Below the pieces are notes generated by a model. It was not told the DNA's origin, ran no database searches, and was given only the letters and a program-made list of their open reading frames with translations. This document shows, one piece after another, positions 22,628 to 30,535 of a DNA stretch of 32,988 bases (positions within the stretch are counted from its first letter, which is position 1; the number at the start of each line of letters is the position of its first letter). A program made the translations under genes and the position numbers. The stretch covers positions 1 to 32,988 of the forward strand of contig CAMFGH010000023.1 of assembly GCA_945949875.1 (NCBI GenBank), given 5' to 3'. The stretch comes from an uncultured bacterium (GTDB lineage: Bacteria; Bacillota; Clostridia; Lachnospirales; Lachnospiraceae).

Positions 22628-23884
22628 ATGAGCAAAGATGTAACACTGGTACAGGTAGACGGATTTGAGTACATAGAAGGCGGTGTCTGTGCAGCACAGG
22701 GCTTTGTGGCAAACGGACTCAACTGCGGATTGAATCCGGACAAGGAGAAAAATGATCTGGGGATGCTTTACAGCGAGATTGCCTGCAGGGCAGCAGCAGT
22801 ATATACCACAAACAAGGTAAAAGGCGCCCCGATTCTGGTTTGTAAAAAACACCTTGCCAGAACCGGAAATATGGCAAAGGCTGTTATTATGAACAGTAAA
22901 AATGCCAATACCTGTAATGCAGACGGAGAAGAAAAGGCAGAGAAAATGTGTGAGCTTACTGCTGGGCAGTTGGGGATTGAGACCGATCAGGTGCTGGTAG
23001 CATCAACCGGAGTGATCGGGCAGATTCTTCCATTGGAACCCATAGCAGAGCATGTGAAAGAGCTGGCAGAGGGATTGTCTGCGGAAAATCACGGAAAAGC
23101 TGCCAATGCAATCATGACCACGGATACCGTGAAAAAGGAAGTGGCAGTCAGCTTCATGCTGGATGGTAAGCCCTGCAAAATGGGTGGCATGGCAAAAGGA
23201 AGCGGTATGATTCATCCCAATATGGCAACCACGCTGAATTTCGTCACAACAGACTGTGCCATATCTTCGGATCTGCTTCAGAAGGCTTTAAGTGAAACTG
23301 TGAAAGTAACCTATAACTGTCTGAGTGTGGATGGGGATACCTCCACCAATGATATGGTGCTTGTTATGGCAAATGGACTTTCCGGAAATCCGGAGATTAC
23401 CCGGGAGGATGAAAATTATCAGATTTTTAAACAGGCACTGTATCTGATCCTGATGAATATGACAAGAATGCTGGCAAAGGATGGAGAAGGTGCCACCAAA
23501 CTTCTGGAATGCAGTGTGACCGGAGCACCGGATCAGGAAACAGCGATCATTGTGGCAAAGAGTGTCATTCGCTCTCCTTTGTTCAAATGCGCCATGTTTG
23601 GAGAGGATGCAAACTGGGGGCGTGTACTTTGTGCCATCGGTTATGCAGAAGCAGATTTTTCCATTGATACGGTATCGGTAGATCTGGCATCTGAAAAAGG
23701 CAAAGTTTCCGTATGCAGAAATGGTGCCGGAATTCCTTTCTCAGAGGAGGAAGCAAAAATGGTTCTGGGAGAAGATGAGATTCGGATTTTAGTGGATCTG
23801 GGGCAGGGCGAAGCATCTGCCAAAGCCTGGGGCTGTGATTTGACATATGATTATGTAAAGATTAACGGAGATTATCGTTCTTAA
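22628..23884 (+). CDS. argJ: ArgJ ornithine/glutamate N-acetyltransferase
   Basis: 418 residues, usual length. ArgJ transfers acetyl from N-acetylornithine to glutamate (and in bifunctional forms also uses acetyl-CoA) in arginine biosynthesis. Markers: GVCAAQGFVANGLNCG, the VYTTNKVKGAP segment, ASTGVIGQ (oxyanion region), MAKGSGMIHPNMATTLNF with autocleavage expected between Ala200 and Thr201, SVDGDTSTNDM and AMFGEDANWGRVLCAIGYA. The alpha and beta chains would be residues 1-200 and 201-418. No argC, argB or argD is adjacent here, which is unusual because the arg genes often cluster. GAGGAG precedes the ATG, and a terminator follows. Confidence 0.96.
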   Translation: MSKDVTLVQVDGFEYIEGGVCAAQGFVANGLNCGLNPDKEKNDLGMLYSEIACRAAAVYTTNKVKGAPILVCKKHLARTGNMAKAVIMNSKNANTCNADGEEKAEKMCELTAGQLGIETDQVLVASTGVIGQILPLEPIAEHVKELAEGLSAENHGKAANAIMTTDTVKKEVAVSFMLDGKPCKMGGMAKGSGMIHPNMATTLNFVTTDCAISSDLLQKALSETVKVTYNCLSVDGDTSTNDMVLVMANGLSGNPEITREDENYQIFKQALYLILMNMTRMLAKDGEGATKLLECSVTGAPDQETAIIVAKSVIRSPLFKCAMFGEDANWGRVLCAIGYAEADFSIDTVSVDLASEKGKVSVCRNGAGIPFSEEEAKMVLGEDEIRILVDLGQGEASAKAWGCDLTYDYVKINGDYRS

Positions 23885-23936
23885 AAGAGATGCCAGCGAT
23901 TTTGGCACTAAGCAGTATGAGAAAACTATATTTTAT

Positions 23937-23971
23937 CTCCGCAGGGATTTGCGCTCTGCGGAGCATTTTTT
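23937..23971 (+). terminator. Rho-independent terminator after argJ
   Basis: CTCCGCAG (23937-23944) pairs with CTGCGGAG (23956-23963), 11-nt loop, then CATTTTTT. A small extra hairpin TGCCA/TGGCA lies just after the argJ stop. Confidence 0.9.
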
Positions 23972-24009
23972 GCAGGATGCTATACCTGTAGGGTATGGAT
24001 GGAGGTATT

Positions 24010-24903
24010 ATGGAATTAAGACACATTCGATATTTTTTGACTCTGGCAGAAGAAAAGAGCTTTACCAGGGCTGCAGAAAAGCTTCTGATTGCCCAGCCGC
24101 CTCTCAGCAGACAGATACGGGATCTGGAGGAAGAACTGGGAACGGAGCTTTTTGAGCGGAGCAGCCGTGGAGTAACGTTAACAGAAGCAGGAGAAAAGTT
24201 TCGCCAATATGCATTGCAGATTGAACATCTGGCCGATCAGTCTGTGGAAGTCATAAAAGAAATGAAAGACGGGCTGCAGGGAACCCTGTATCTGGCTTCT
24301 GTAGAGGGACGTGCCCCCCATATTATTTCCAGATGGATTGCAGGATTTCATCAGTTATATCCCCAGGTGGAATTTCATTTGTGGAACGGGGACTCGGATG
24401 ATGTTTTTAACAGACTGCAAAATGGATTGTGCGATCTGGCCCTTATTGCAGGGCCTTACGATCAGGAAAATCTGCAGGGACTCTGGGTTTATGAAGAACC
24501 CTGGGTGGCTATGATACCGGCAGGACATCCCCTTGCACAAAGCAGCGAAGATACCATTGCCCTGGAGGAACTGGAACCCTATGAACTACTCATTCCTTCC
24601 AGACACTCCAGACTGCAGGAAATCACAGGCTGGTTTGCAAAAAAAGATATAAAGCCCAGGGTTATCTGTCGTATGGCACATCTGCTGAATGCCTACGAGT
24701 TGACAGAGCAGAATGTGGGAATCGCAATTTATCCTGCCTCCGCAGCATTTTATGGAGACAAGGAAAAAGTGGTTTTGCGGAAACTGGTAGACCCGGAGGT
24801 TACAGCCTCCTATTACCTGACCAGAAAAAACGACAAGGAGCTGTCGGCTGTGGCAAAGGAATTTTTTAAGTATGCCCAGAACCATCCGGAAGCCGGTGAG
24901 TAG
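24010..24903 (+). CDS. LysR-family transcriptional regulator
   Basis: 297 residues. The N-terminal winged HTH is textbook: MELRHIRYFLTLAEEKSFTRAAEKLLIAQPPLSRQIRDLEEELG split over residues 1-44, then LFERSSRGVTLTEAGEKF. The C-terminal two-lobed effector domain (about 90-297) has LYLASVEGRAPHIIS, DLALIAGPY and VAMIPAGHPLA. The ATG at 24010 is used because GGAGG ends 5 nt upstream; an in-frame ATG at 23995 overlaps that site. LysR regulators often control a divergent or neighbouring gene; the next gene is a same-strand HAD hydrolase, and argJ ends at a terminator upstream, so the target is unknown. Confidence 0.93.
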   Translation: MELRHIRYFLTLAEEKSFTRAAEKLLIAQPPLSRQIRDLEEELGTELFERSSRGVTLTEAGEKFRQYALQIEHLADQSVEVIKEMKDGLQGTLYLASVEGRAPHIISRWIAGFHQLYPQVEFHLWNGDSDDVFNRLQNGLCDLALIAGPYDQENLQGLWVYEEPWVAMIPAGHPLAQSSEDTIALEELEPYELLIPSRHSRLQEITGWFAKKDIKPRVICRMAHLLNAYELTEQNVGIAIYPASAAFYGDKEKVVLRKLVDPEVTASYYLTRKNDKELSAVAKEFFKYAQNHPEAGE

Positions 24904-24966
24904 GTATGGGCAGAAGGGAATGATTCGATAACGCCGGAATAAATAAAAGAAGACAGAGGATTGTAT

Positions 24967-25599
24967 ATGAAGAAAATAGATGGAATCATTTTTGATATAG
25001 ATGGAACGATCTGGAATTCTGTTCCTACCTGTACCAAAGCATGGAATCATGTGATACGGGAAAATTCTGTATATCCACCCAATGTGACTGATGAAAAGCT
25101 GATGCAGCTGTTCGGAAAGCCTATGGATGAAATCTTTGATGCTCTTTTTCCGGGGATATCGGATGACGAAAAGAAAAAACTGGGAAAGATGTGCGAGACT
25201 TATGAAAATGAACTTTTGGAAACAGAGCCCGGAACACCATATGGAGATGTGGCCGGTACCATGAAATGTCTTGCACAGCATGTTCCGCTTTATATTGTAA
25301 GTAACTGCCAGAGCGGATATATCGAAGTATGCATAAAGAAACTGGGGCTGGAAAAATATATTACGGATTTTATCTGTTTTGGAGATCATCCGGTCAGTAA
25401 GGGTGAGAATATAAAGCTGCTTATGAAGAAGAATTTTTTAGAGAATCCCGTGTATGTAGGAGATACAAAAGGGGATGCGGAGGCCTGCATGGAGGCAGGG
25501 ATTCCTATGGTTTATGCAGCATATGGGTTTGGCAGGGTGGAGCATCCATATGCTGCCATCAGAAAGTTTGAAGATCTGATTACTTTTCTGCTTTCATAG
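24967..25599 (+). CDS. HAD-superfamily hydrolase (phosphoglycolate phosphatase-like)
   Basis: 210 residues from the ATG at 24967 (AGAGGA 7 nt upstream; a TTG at 24961 would add two residues). HAD motif I is FDIDGTIWNS with nucleophile Asp10 and acid Asp12; motif II is YIVSNCQ; motif III Lys is at VSKGENIKLL; motif IV is VYVGDTKGDAEACMEAGI. The helical cap between motifs I and II is of the C1 type, as in phosphoglycolate phosphatase and beta-phosphoglucomutase. Substrate cannot be inferred. Follows the LysR gene by about 60 nt with no terminator between. Confidence 0.9.
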   Translation: MKKIDGIIFDIDGTIWNSVPTCTKAWNHVIRENSVYPPNVTDEKLMQLFGKPMDEIFDALFPGISDDEKKKLGKMCETYENELLETEPGTPYGDVAGTMKCLAQHVPLYIVSNCQSGYIEVCIKKLGLEKYITDFICFGDHPVSKGENIKLLMKKNFLENPVYVGDTKGDAEACMEAGIPMVYAAYGFGRVEHPYAAIRKFEDLITFLLS

Positions 25600-25657
25600 A
25601 TATACAAAGTGTGGTAAAATAACAGGGATTAAAGAGTTTTGTGGAAAAGAGTAAAAT

Positions 25658-26644
25658 ATGACAGAAACATCAAAGGATAAAAGATCGCCCGAAGCAAGAA
25701 GAAAACGGGTGAATAAATTAAAAAAGATGATTCTGACTACCATAGTTTTGCTGATTCTGATACCACTGCTTGGCTGCGGCGTGATGGGGATATATATTTA
25801 TCATCTCAGGAAAGAACTTCGAAACACAACCCAACAGTATGAATGGATGGAAAAGCTGTTTCTGGATGAAAAAGATAAGACGGAAAGGTTGAATGCACTT
25901 CTGGATATGAAGCCCGAAAATAAGGATTCTCTGGAGGAAAATCCCCGGGAAGAAATACCTGCAGTAAATGAGACAGGTATGGACATGGAAAATCAGGAAA
26001 TGGATGATCGGCTCAGGAAGGTTTATCTGACGTTTGATGATGGACCAAGTGAAGAGACAGATCGTATTCTTGATATTTTAGATGAATACCAGGTGAAGGC
26101 AACCTTTTTTGTGACCGGTAAACCGGATGATAAATATGGCGATGTATATCGCAGGATTGTAGCAGACGGACACACACTGGGAATGCATTCATTTAGTCAT
26201 AATTACAGCAGGATATATGCATCAGAAGAAGCTTTCAGGGAAGATGTGGAACAGTTGCGGGACTATTTATATCAGGAAACAGGAGTGAAAAGTGACTTTT
26301 ACCGGTTTCCCGGAGGAAGCAGCAATACGGTCAGCAGAACCAGCATTCAGCAGCTTATTACATATCTGAATGAACAGAATATCGTGTACTTCGACTGGAA
26401 CGTATCTGCGGGAGATGCTACATCGGAATACGTGAGCAGTGAACGCATTACAAGCAGGGTAATATCCCAGGTCGGAGAGTATAAAGAAGCAGTTGTTCTG
26501 ATGCATGATTCATCCGATAAGAAATCAACGGTAGAAGCACTGCCGATGATCATAGAAGGCATTCAGAAAATGGAAAATACCGTAATTCTTCCTATTTCGG
26601 ATGCTACCATACCGGTACAACATATTTCGGTTACAGAAGAATGA
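25658..26644 (+). CDS. Membrane-anchored polysaccharide deacetylase (NodB/PgdA-type)
   Basis: 328 residues. Cytoplasmic Arg/Lys-rich N-terminus, one TM helix (about 25-48), a coiled-coil-like linker (to about 115), then a NodB domain about 120-315. Catalytic motifs are all present: TFDDGP (125-130, catalytic base Asp127 and metal Asp128), HSFSH (His177 and His181, metal), RFPGG (216-220), FDWN (Asp246) and LMHD (His283). Such enzymes deacetylate peptidoglycan GlcNAc (lysozyme resistance) or other surface amino sugars. No strong ribosome site; GGAAAAGAG is about 10 nt upstream. The gene sits before a bactofilin and the lipid/isoprenoid block, consistent with cell-envelope work. Confidence 0.92.
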   Translation: MTETSKDKRSPEARRKRVNKLKKMILTTIVLLILIPLLGCGVMGIYIYHLRKELRNTTQQYEWMEKLFLDEKDKTERLNALLDMKPENKDSLEENPREEIPAVNETGMDMENQEMDDRLRKVYLTFDDGPSEETDRILDILDEYQVKATFFVTGKPDDKYGDVYRRIVADGHTLGMHSFSHNYSRIYASEEAFREDVEQLRDYLYQETGVKSDFYRFPGGSSNTVSRTSIQQLITYLNEQNIVYFDWNVSAGDATSEYVSSERITSRVISQVGEYKEAVVLMHDSSDKKSTVEALPMIIEGIQKMENTVILPISDATIPVQHISVTEE

Positions 26645-26699
26645 ACGGTAAAAACGAAATAAGAGCAAAAGAATAAAGAATGAAAGTGGAGGAAAAAAC

Positions 26700-27416
26700 A
26701 TGGGATTTTTTTCAGATTTGAAAGAAGATTTATCACAGGCTGTCAATGAGCTTGTGCCAGAAGATGGAGCAGAAGCAGTGGATGCAGAATCAGCTGCTGC
26801 ACCGGAAACAACAGATGACTTGGGAAAAATGCTGGATGATATGGATTTAGATGGCATGCTTGCTGATATGCCGGCAGCAGATGAAGAGGAAAAAAATGTA
26901 CATTCCGCTCCGGTTACAGAGCACGCTGTGGAATCTCCAAAGGGTTCTGTATCTGATGAGACAGGTATAATCACATCAGGCATGACCATTCATGGGGATA
27001 TTTCTTCCCAGGGTTCCATGGATGTCATAGGTTCTATTGTAGGTAATGTTGACATTCTCGGAAAATTGAAAGTAACCGGTGCAATCGATGGGGATTCCCA
27101 TGCAGCTGAAGTCTATGCAGAAAAAGCACATATCAATGGGGAAGTAAAGAGCGAAGGCAGCGTTAAGATCGGACCGGATACTATTATTATCGGAAATATT
27201 TTTGCTACCAGTGCAGTGATCGCAGGTGCGGTAAAAGGTGATATTGATGTAAAAGGACCGGTTATCCTGGATACTTCTGCCATTGTAATGGGCAATATCA
27301 AATCCAAGTCTGTACAGATCAATAATGGTGCTGTTATTGAAGGTCTCTGCTCACAGTGCTATGCAGATGTCAGTCCTACTTCATTCTTTGATGATATTAA
27401 AAAAGCCAGAAAATAA
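26700..27416 (+). CDS. Bactofilin (polymer-forming cytoskeletal protein)
   Basis: 238 residues. An acidic, Ala/Glu-rich N-terminal tail (about 1-85, with DLGKMLDDMDLDGMLADM) precedes a bactofilin core of repeating beta-strands (about 88-215): TSGMTIHGDISSQGSMDVIG, VDILGKLKVTGAIDG, INGEVKSEGSVKIGPDT, VIAGAVKGDIDVKGP and IVMGNIKSKSVQINNGAVIEG. The regular hydrophobic-Gly repeats fit a right-handed beta-helix that polymerises into filaments without nucleotide. No TM. GGAGG precedes the ATG. In other bacteria bactofilins organise peptidoglycan enzymes; the deacetylase just upstream is a natural candidate partner (inference). The N-terminal tail is longer than in many family members and may be the partner-binding part. 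Confidence 0.9.
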   Translation: MGFFSDLKEDLSQAVNELVPEDGAEAVDAESAAAPETTDDLGKMLDDMDLDGMLADMPAADEEEKNVHSAPVTEHAVESPKGSVSDETGIITSGMTIHGDISSQGSMDVIGSIVGNVDILGKLKVTGAIDGDSHAAEVYAEKAHINGEVKSEGSVKIGPDTIIIGNIFATSAVIAGAVKGDIDVKGPVILDTSAIVMGNIKSKSVQINNGAVIEGLCSQCYADVSPTSFFDDIKKARK

Positions 27417-27434
27417 AGAAAGGTATTTCTTCAT

Positions 27435-28130
27435 ATGAAAAGGATAATGTTAAAACTCAGTGGAGAAGCTCTCGCCGGAGAGAAAAAGACAGGATTTGAT
27501 GAGGAAACCGTCAGAGGCGTGGCTCTTCAGGTGAAACAGCTTGTGGATGATGGAATGGAAGTCGGAGTCGTTATTGGGGGCGGAAACTTCTGGCGCGGAC
27601 GTACCAGTGAAAATATTGACCGCACCAAGGCAGATCAGATCGGTATGCTTGCAACCATTATGAACTGTATTTATGTATCAGAGATCTTCCGCAGTGTGGG
27701 AATGATGACCAATATTCTGACACCGTTCGAATGTGGGTCCTTTACCAAGTTGTTTTCCAAAGACAGGGCAAACAAGTATTTCGCAAGAGGTCAGGTAGTA
27801 TTTTTTGCAGGGGGAACAGGGCACCCATATTTTTCTACAGATACCGGTGTTGTACTTCGGGCAATTGAAGTTGAAGCAGAGGTGATCTTACTGGCTAAGG
27901 CGATTGACGGAGTATATGATGATGACCCGAAGAAAAATCGGGGTGCGAAGAAATACGATGAAGTGTCTATTGACGAAGTGATTGAAAAGAATCTTCAGGT
28001 AGTGGATATGACTGCATCGATTCTGGCCAGAGATAATAAAATGCCTATGTGGGTATTTGGACTCAATGAAGAAAACAGTATTGTAAACACGGTAAAAGGA
28101 AACTTCAAAGGAACAAAAGTGACCGTATAA
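27435..28130 (+). CDS. pyrH: UMP kinase
   Basis: 231 residues, standard for PyrH, the amino-acid-kinase-fold enzyme making UDP from UMP and ATP. Markers: KRIMLKLSGEALAGEKKTG at the N-terminus, VGVVIGGGNFWRG, DQIGMLATIMN, FFAGGTGHPYFSTDTG and LLAKAIDGVYDDDPKKNRGAKKY. AGAAAGG precedes the ATG. It starts a block typical of clostridia (pyrH-frr-uppS-cdsA-dxr-rseP); the rpsB and tsf genes that often precede it are absent, replaced here by the bactofilin 18 nt upstream. The end of the gene and the stop are echoed in the spacer before frr. Confidence 0.97.
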   Translation: MKRIMLKLSGEALAGEKKTGFDEETVRGVALQVKQLVDDGMEVGVVIGGGNFWRGRTSENIDRTKADQIGMLATIMNCIYVSEIFRSVGMMTNILTPFECGSFTKLFSKDRANKYFARGQVVFFAGGTGHPYFSTDTGVVLRAIEVEAEVILLAKAIDGVYDDDPKKNRGAKKYDEVSIDEVIEKNLQVVDMTASILARDNKMPMWVFGLNEENSIVNTVKGNFKGTKVTV

Positions 28131-28175
28131 GAAGTGACTATATAAGAAGCGACCGAAAAAATAACCGTATAAAAG
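28118..28175 (+). repeat. 15-bp tandem repeat echoing the pyrH 3' end
   Basis: AGTGACCGTATAAGA (28118-28132, final codons and stop of pyrH) is followed by AGTGACTATATAAGA (28133-28147), AGCGACCGAAAAAAT (28148-28162) and a partial AACCGTATAAAAG. Confidence 0.8.
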
Positions 28176-28202
28176 AGATGATATCAGGGAAAGGAAAAAA
28201 CT

Positions 28203-28754
28203 ATGAATGATCATTTAAAAGTATATGATGAAAAAATGAAAAAAACTTATCAGCATCTGGATTTTGATTATGGCACAATCCGTGCAGGACGTGCCAATCC
28301 GCATGTACTGGACAGAGTGAAAGTGGATTATTACGGAACTCCAACACCGATTCAGCAGGTTGGCAATGTTACTGTTCCGGAACCCAGAATGATTCAGATT
28401 GCTCCATGGGAAAAGACCATGATTAAAGAAATTGAAAAAGCAATCATGATGTCTGATGTAGGAATCACACCTTCCAATGATGGTGTTGTAATCCGTCTGG
28501 TGTTCCCGGAGCTTACAGAGGAACGCAGAAAAGATCTGGTAAAAGATATTAAGAAAAAAGCAGAGGAAGCCAAGGTTGCAGTTCGTAATATCAGACGTGA
28601 CGGTAACGATGCATTCAAAAAGTTAGCAAAAGAAGAAGTATCTGAGGATGAAATCAAAGATCTGCAGGAACAGCTTCAGAAGATGACGGATAAATACGTT
28701 AAAGACATTGATGGTTTAATGGAAAGTAAATCCAAAGAAATTATGACAGTATAA
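28203..28754 (+). CDS. frr: Ribosome recycling factor
   Basis: 183 residues, standard length. Frr works with EF-G to split post-termination ribosomes. The three-helix bundle and hinge are recognisable: MKKTYQHLDFDYGTIRAGRANPHVLDRV in the first helix and turn, VDYYGTPTPIQQVGNVTVPEPRMIQI in the beta domain, and LTEERRKDLVKDIKKKAEEAKVAVRNIRRDG followed by LQEQLQKMTDKYVKDID in the last helices. AAAGGA precedes the ATG. In the same operon-like block as pyrH and uppS. The last 20 bases plus stop are copied downstream (28731-28782). Confidence 0.97.
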   Translation: MNDHLKVYDEKMKKTYQHLDFDYGTIRAGRANPHVLDRVKVDYYGTPTPIQQVGNVTVPEPRMIQIAPWEKTMIKEIEKAIMMSDVGITPSNDGVVIRLVFPELTEERRKDLVKDIKKKAEEAKVAVRNIRRDGNDAFKKLAKEEVSEDEIKDLQEQLQKMTDKYVKDIDGLMESKSKEIMTV

Positions 28755-28782
28755 AATCTAAAGAAATTATAACTGTATAAGA
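28731..28782 (+). repeat. 26-bp tandem repeat echoing the frr 3' end
   Basis: 28731-28756 contains the end of frr and its TAA; 28757-28782 repeats it with 22 of 26 bases identical, including the TCTAAAGAAATTATAACTGT-type core. Confidence 0.85.
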
Positions 28783-28785
28783 TAA

Positions 28786-28823
28786 GGGGGCGGCACAGGA
28801 TATCCGGTTGTCGTCCTTTCTTC
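28786..28823 (+). terminator. Possible attenuator between frr and uppS
   Basis: GGGCGGCA (28788-28795) pairs with TTGTCGTCC (28808-28816) including G-U pairs; the loop holds the palindrome GGATATCC; TTTCTTC follows. The interrupted T-run makes it a weak or regulated terminator. Confidence 0.45.
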
Positions 28824-28841
28824 TAGAAGCGAGGAATGAAA

Positions 28842-29549
28842 ATGAGTGAAAATATTCCAAACCATGTGGCCATAATCTTAGATGGAAATGGAAGATGGGC
28901 TAAGAAAAAAGGAATGCCAAGAAATTATGGTCATATCCAGGGGGCCAAAAATGTAGAAGTCATATGCAGAGCAGCATATGACATGGGAATAAAGTATCTG
29001 ACAGTATATGCTTTTTCAACGGAGAACTGGAACAGACCCCAGGAAGAAGTGGATGCATTGATGAAGCTTCTGAATCAGTATATGAAGAACTGCCAGAAAA
29101 CTGCAAAGAAAAATAATATGTGTGTCCGCGTCATTGGAGATAAGACAGGGCTTAGTGAAGAGATTCAGCGGGATATCGCTGCACTGGAAGATGCTACAAA
29201 AGATTATGATGGGCTTCATTTTACCATTGCACTGAATTATGGCGGCAGGGATGAACTGGTACGTGCTGTGAAAAAAATAGCAAAGAAGGTCCAGGAAGGA
29301 ACCGTAAATCCGGAAGAGATTGATGAGAAAATGGTGACAGCAGAGCTGGATACCGCCGGACTGCCGGAACCGGATCTGATGATAAGGACCTCCTATGAGC
29401 TTCGTATCAGCAATTTCCTGTTATGGCAGCTTGCCTATTCAGAATTTTACTTTACGGAAGTTCCCTGGCCTGATTTCGATGAGAAAGAACTTCGAAAGGC
29501 AGTGGAAGAATATCAGAGACGGGATCGGAGATTTGGTCTCGTGAAGTAA
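28842..29549 (+). CDS. uppS: Isoprenyl transferase (undecaprenyl diphosphate synthase)
   Basis: 235 residues from the ATG at 28842; the ATG at 28836 is only one base past GAGGA, whereas 28842 has the right spacing. UppS condenses isopentenyl diphosphate units onto farnesyl diphosphate to make the C55 carrier for peptidoglycan. Markers: HVAIILDGNGRWAKKKGMPR (catalytic Asp and diphosphate-binding Arg), GAKNVEVICRAAYDMGIKYLTVYAFSTENWNRP and the C-terminal block DLMIRTSYELRISNFLLWQLAYSEFYFT. In this last motif a Ser-Gly-Glu triplet (SGE) is usual; here it reads TSYELRIS, a common clostridial variation. cdsA follows after 17 nt. Confidence 0.96.
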   Translation: MSENIPNHVAIILDGNGRWAKKKGMPRNYGHIQGAKNVEVICRAAYDMGIKYLTVYAFSTENWNRPQEEVDALMKLLNQYMKNCQKTAKKNNMCVRVIGDKTGLSEEIQRDIAALEDATKDYDGLHFTIALNYGGRDELVRAVKKIAKKVQEGTVNPEEIDEKMVTAELDTAGLPEPDLMIRTSYELRISNFLLWQLAYSEFYFTEVPWPDFDEKELRKAVEEYQRRDRRFGLVK

Positions 29550-29566
29550 GAAAGGAAGCAGCAGAA

Positions 29567-30442
29567 ATGTTTGTTACTCGATTAATCAGTGGGATCATTC
29601 TTGTTATCCTGGCGCTTATTACAATGGGGTATGGAGAAATTCTGTTATTACTTACCCTTATGGGACTTTCTCTTGTAGGATATCTGGAACTGACCAAGGC
29701 ATCCGGAGTAAGAAAAAATACAGATACATTGAAACAGGATAAAGTAACAGAACAGACAATGCAATCCGTGAATGGACTGGAAATCGTAGGAATCCTGGGG
29801 ATACTTGCATATTATGGATTTCTTTACGGGTCAGAATATGTGACACTTGACCGGCATTTTCTGATTTTGTTTGCAATCATCCTTCTTTTTATGGCAACCA
29901 TGTTTGTGTATGTTTTTGCTTTTCCTAAATTCCGTTCCGAACAGGTGATGTCCGCATTTTTCAGTTTTGTTTATGCACCGGTGTGTCTGTCTTTTATTTA
30001 TCTGACCAGACAGCTTGAGATAGGAATTTATGTAGTATGGCTTATTTTGCTGTGCTCCTGGGGATGCGATACCTGTGCATATGCGGTAGGAATTTTGATA
30101 GGAAAGCATAAAATGTCTCCCCATCTCAGTCCGAAAAAGTCCATTGAGGGAGCTGTTGGAGGAGTCGTAGGTGCCATTGCCCTGGGTGCATTATACGGTT
30201 TATATGTAGAAGAAAAGGTGCTCCAGGCAGAAAATATTGTGCCTGTATTTGCAGTGATCTGTGGGATTGGTGCGCTGATTTCCATGGTGGGAGATCTTGC
30301 AGCATCTGCCATAAAGAGAAACCATGATATCAAAGACTATGGAAAACTGATTCCGGGACATGGCGGTGTGATGGATCGGTTTGACAGCGTTATTTTTACA
30401 GCACCGATCATATATTTTTTGGCAATGATTCTTTTGGCGTAA
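29567..30442 (+). CDS. cdsA: Phosphatidate cytidylyltransferase (CDP-diglyceride synthase)
   Basis: 291 residues, integral membrane enzyme making CDP-diacylglycerol from phosphatidate and CTP. About eight hydrophobic segments, starting with LISGIILVILALITMGYGEILLLL split over TM1-TM2. The family signature is at the C-terminus: GDLAASAIKRNHDIKDYGKLIPGHGGVMDRFDS with the conserved SxxKR and GHGGxxDRxD. The linker after the second TM (RKNTDTLKQDKVTEQTMQSV) is longer than usual. AAGGAAGC precedes the ATG. Part of the uppS-cdsA-dxr-rseP order common in clostridia. Confidence 0.95.
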   Translation: MFVTRLISGIILVILALITMGYGEILLLLTLMGLSLVGYLELTKASGVRKNTDTLKQDKVTEQTMQSVNGLEIVGILGILAYYGFLYGSEYVTLDRHFLILFAIILLFMATMFVYVFAFPKFRSEQVMSAFFSFVYAPVCLSFIYLTRQLEIGIYVVWLILLCSWGCDTCAYAVGILIGKHKMSPHLSPKKSIEGAVGGVVGAIALGALYGLYVEEKVLQAENIVPVFAVICGIGALISMVGDLAASAIKRNHDIKDYGKLIPGHGGVMDRFDSVIFTAPIIYFLAMILLA

Positions 30443-30449
30443 ACAATAT

Positions 30450-30498
30450 AAAATCGAATAAAATGTTCTTGCAGGCAAAACATTTTATTCGATTTTGC
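30450..30498. terminator. Long AT-rich perfect hairpin between cdsA and dxr
   Basis: AAAATCGAATAAAATGTT (30450-30467) and its exact complement (30479-30496) form an 18-bp stem with an 11-nt loop. The run after it is TTTT only, inside the arm, so termination may be partial. Symmetric, so it could act on either strand. Confidence 0.55.
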
Positions 30499-30535
30499 AT
30501 GGCTCTGAATAGATACAGAATAAATGGAGAGAAAG

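Noticed and set aside
22628-23884. Part of an arginine biosynthesis operon
   Set aside because: No argC, argB, argD or argF on either side; a terminator follows argJ.
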